Positions 6,918 through 6,946 of a stretch of 6,946 nt of DNA are shown here, one piece after another (the stretch's first letter is position 1; every line of letters begins with the position of its first letter). Position numbers and translations under genes: made by a program. Source of the stretch: an uncultured Caulobacteraceae bacterium (GTDB lineage: Bacteria > Pseudomonadota > Alphaproteobacteria > Caulobacterales > Caulobacteraceae); assembly GCA_937910255.1 (NCBI GenBank), contig CALEOQ010000112.1, positions 1 through 6,946 of the forward strand, given 5' to 3'. Below the pieces are notes generated by a model, which worked only from the letters and a program-made list of their open reading frames with translations, was not told the origin of the DNA and searched no databases.

Positions 6918-6946
6918 AGATCGGAAGAGCACACGTCTGAACTCCC
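6918..6946 (+). other. Illumina TruSeq read-2 adapter start (contamination)
   Basis: Positions 6918-6945 match the first 28 bases of the TruSeq index-adapter sequence: AGATCGGAAGAGC followed by ACACGTCTGAACTCC. The last base of the window (C at 6946) departs from the expected A. The leading A is the dA-tail at the ligation junction, so native DNA ends at 6917. Read on the minus strand it encodes the false peptide start MCSSDL. Confidence 0.98.

Noticed and set aside
6488..6934. A 148-codon minus-strand open frame overlapping purH
   Set aside because: It starts with the adapter peptide MCSSDL and is out of frame with the clearly recognisable PurH sequence.

Overview
The window is a GC-rich (by eye about 70%, not counted) chromosomal fragment, most likely from an alphaproteobacterium of the Caulobacterales type (Caulobacter/Phenylobacterium-like). 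The reasons are the base composition, a 180-kDa-class NAD-dependent glutamate dehydrogenase, and an intergenic palindrome of a kind common in alphaproteobacteria. The genus assignment is inference. The native DNA runs only from 149 to 6917. Both ends are sequencing artefact: 81-148 is a ten-T flow-cell linker plus the complete Illumina P5/TruSeq universal adapter, 6918-6945 is the start of the TruSeq read-2 adapter, and 1-80 is unassignable sequence outside the adapter.

Layout: (1) 149-1207, minus strand: an ATPase of the HerA-like/DUF853 (E. coli YjgR-like) family, 353 native residues, cut at its C-terminus by the adapter. (2) 1208-1569: a 362-bp divergent intergenic region with two Shine-Dalgarno sites, two GANTC sites and three consecutive hairpins in front of the next gene. 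The last hairpin looks like an intrinsic terminator ending just before the ribosome-binding site. (3) 1570-6435, plus strand: a complete 1621-residue NAD-glutamate dehydrogenase (GdhZ/GDH-180 family) that fills most of the window. (4) 6436-6504: a short convergent gap holding an imperfect palindrome. (5) 6505-6917, minus strand: the last 136 codons of purH (bifunctional AICAR transformylase/IMP cyclohydrolase), cut at its 5' side by the adapter.

The genes are housekeeping and do not form an operon: the ATPase and gdhZ diverge, gdhZ and purH converge. GdhZ links glutamate catabolism to the TCA cycle, PurH completes IMP synthesis, and the ATPase's role is unsettled. I see no mobile element, CRISPR array, RNA gene or defence system. 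The points worth a second look are the attenuator-like hairpin ahead of gdhZ, the palindromic repeat after it, and the adapter contamination, which would create chimeric proteins if annotated naively.
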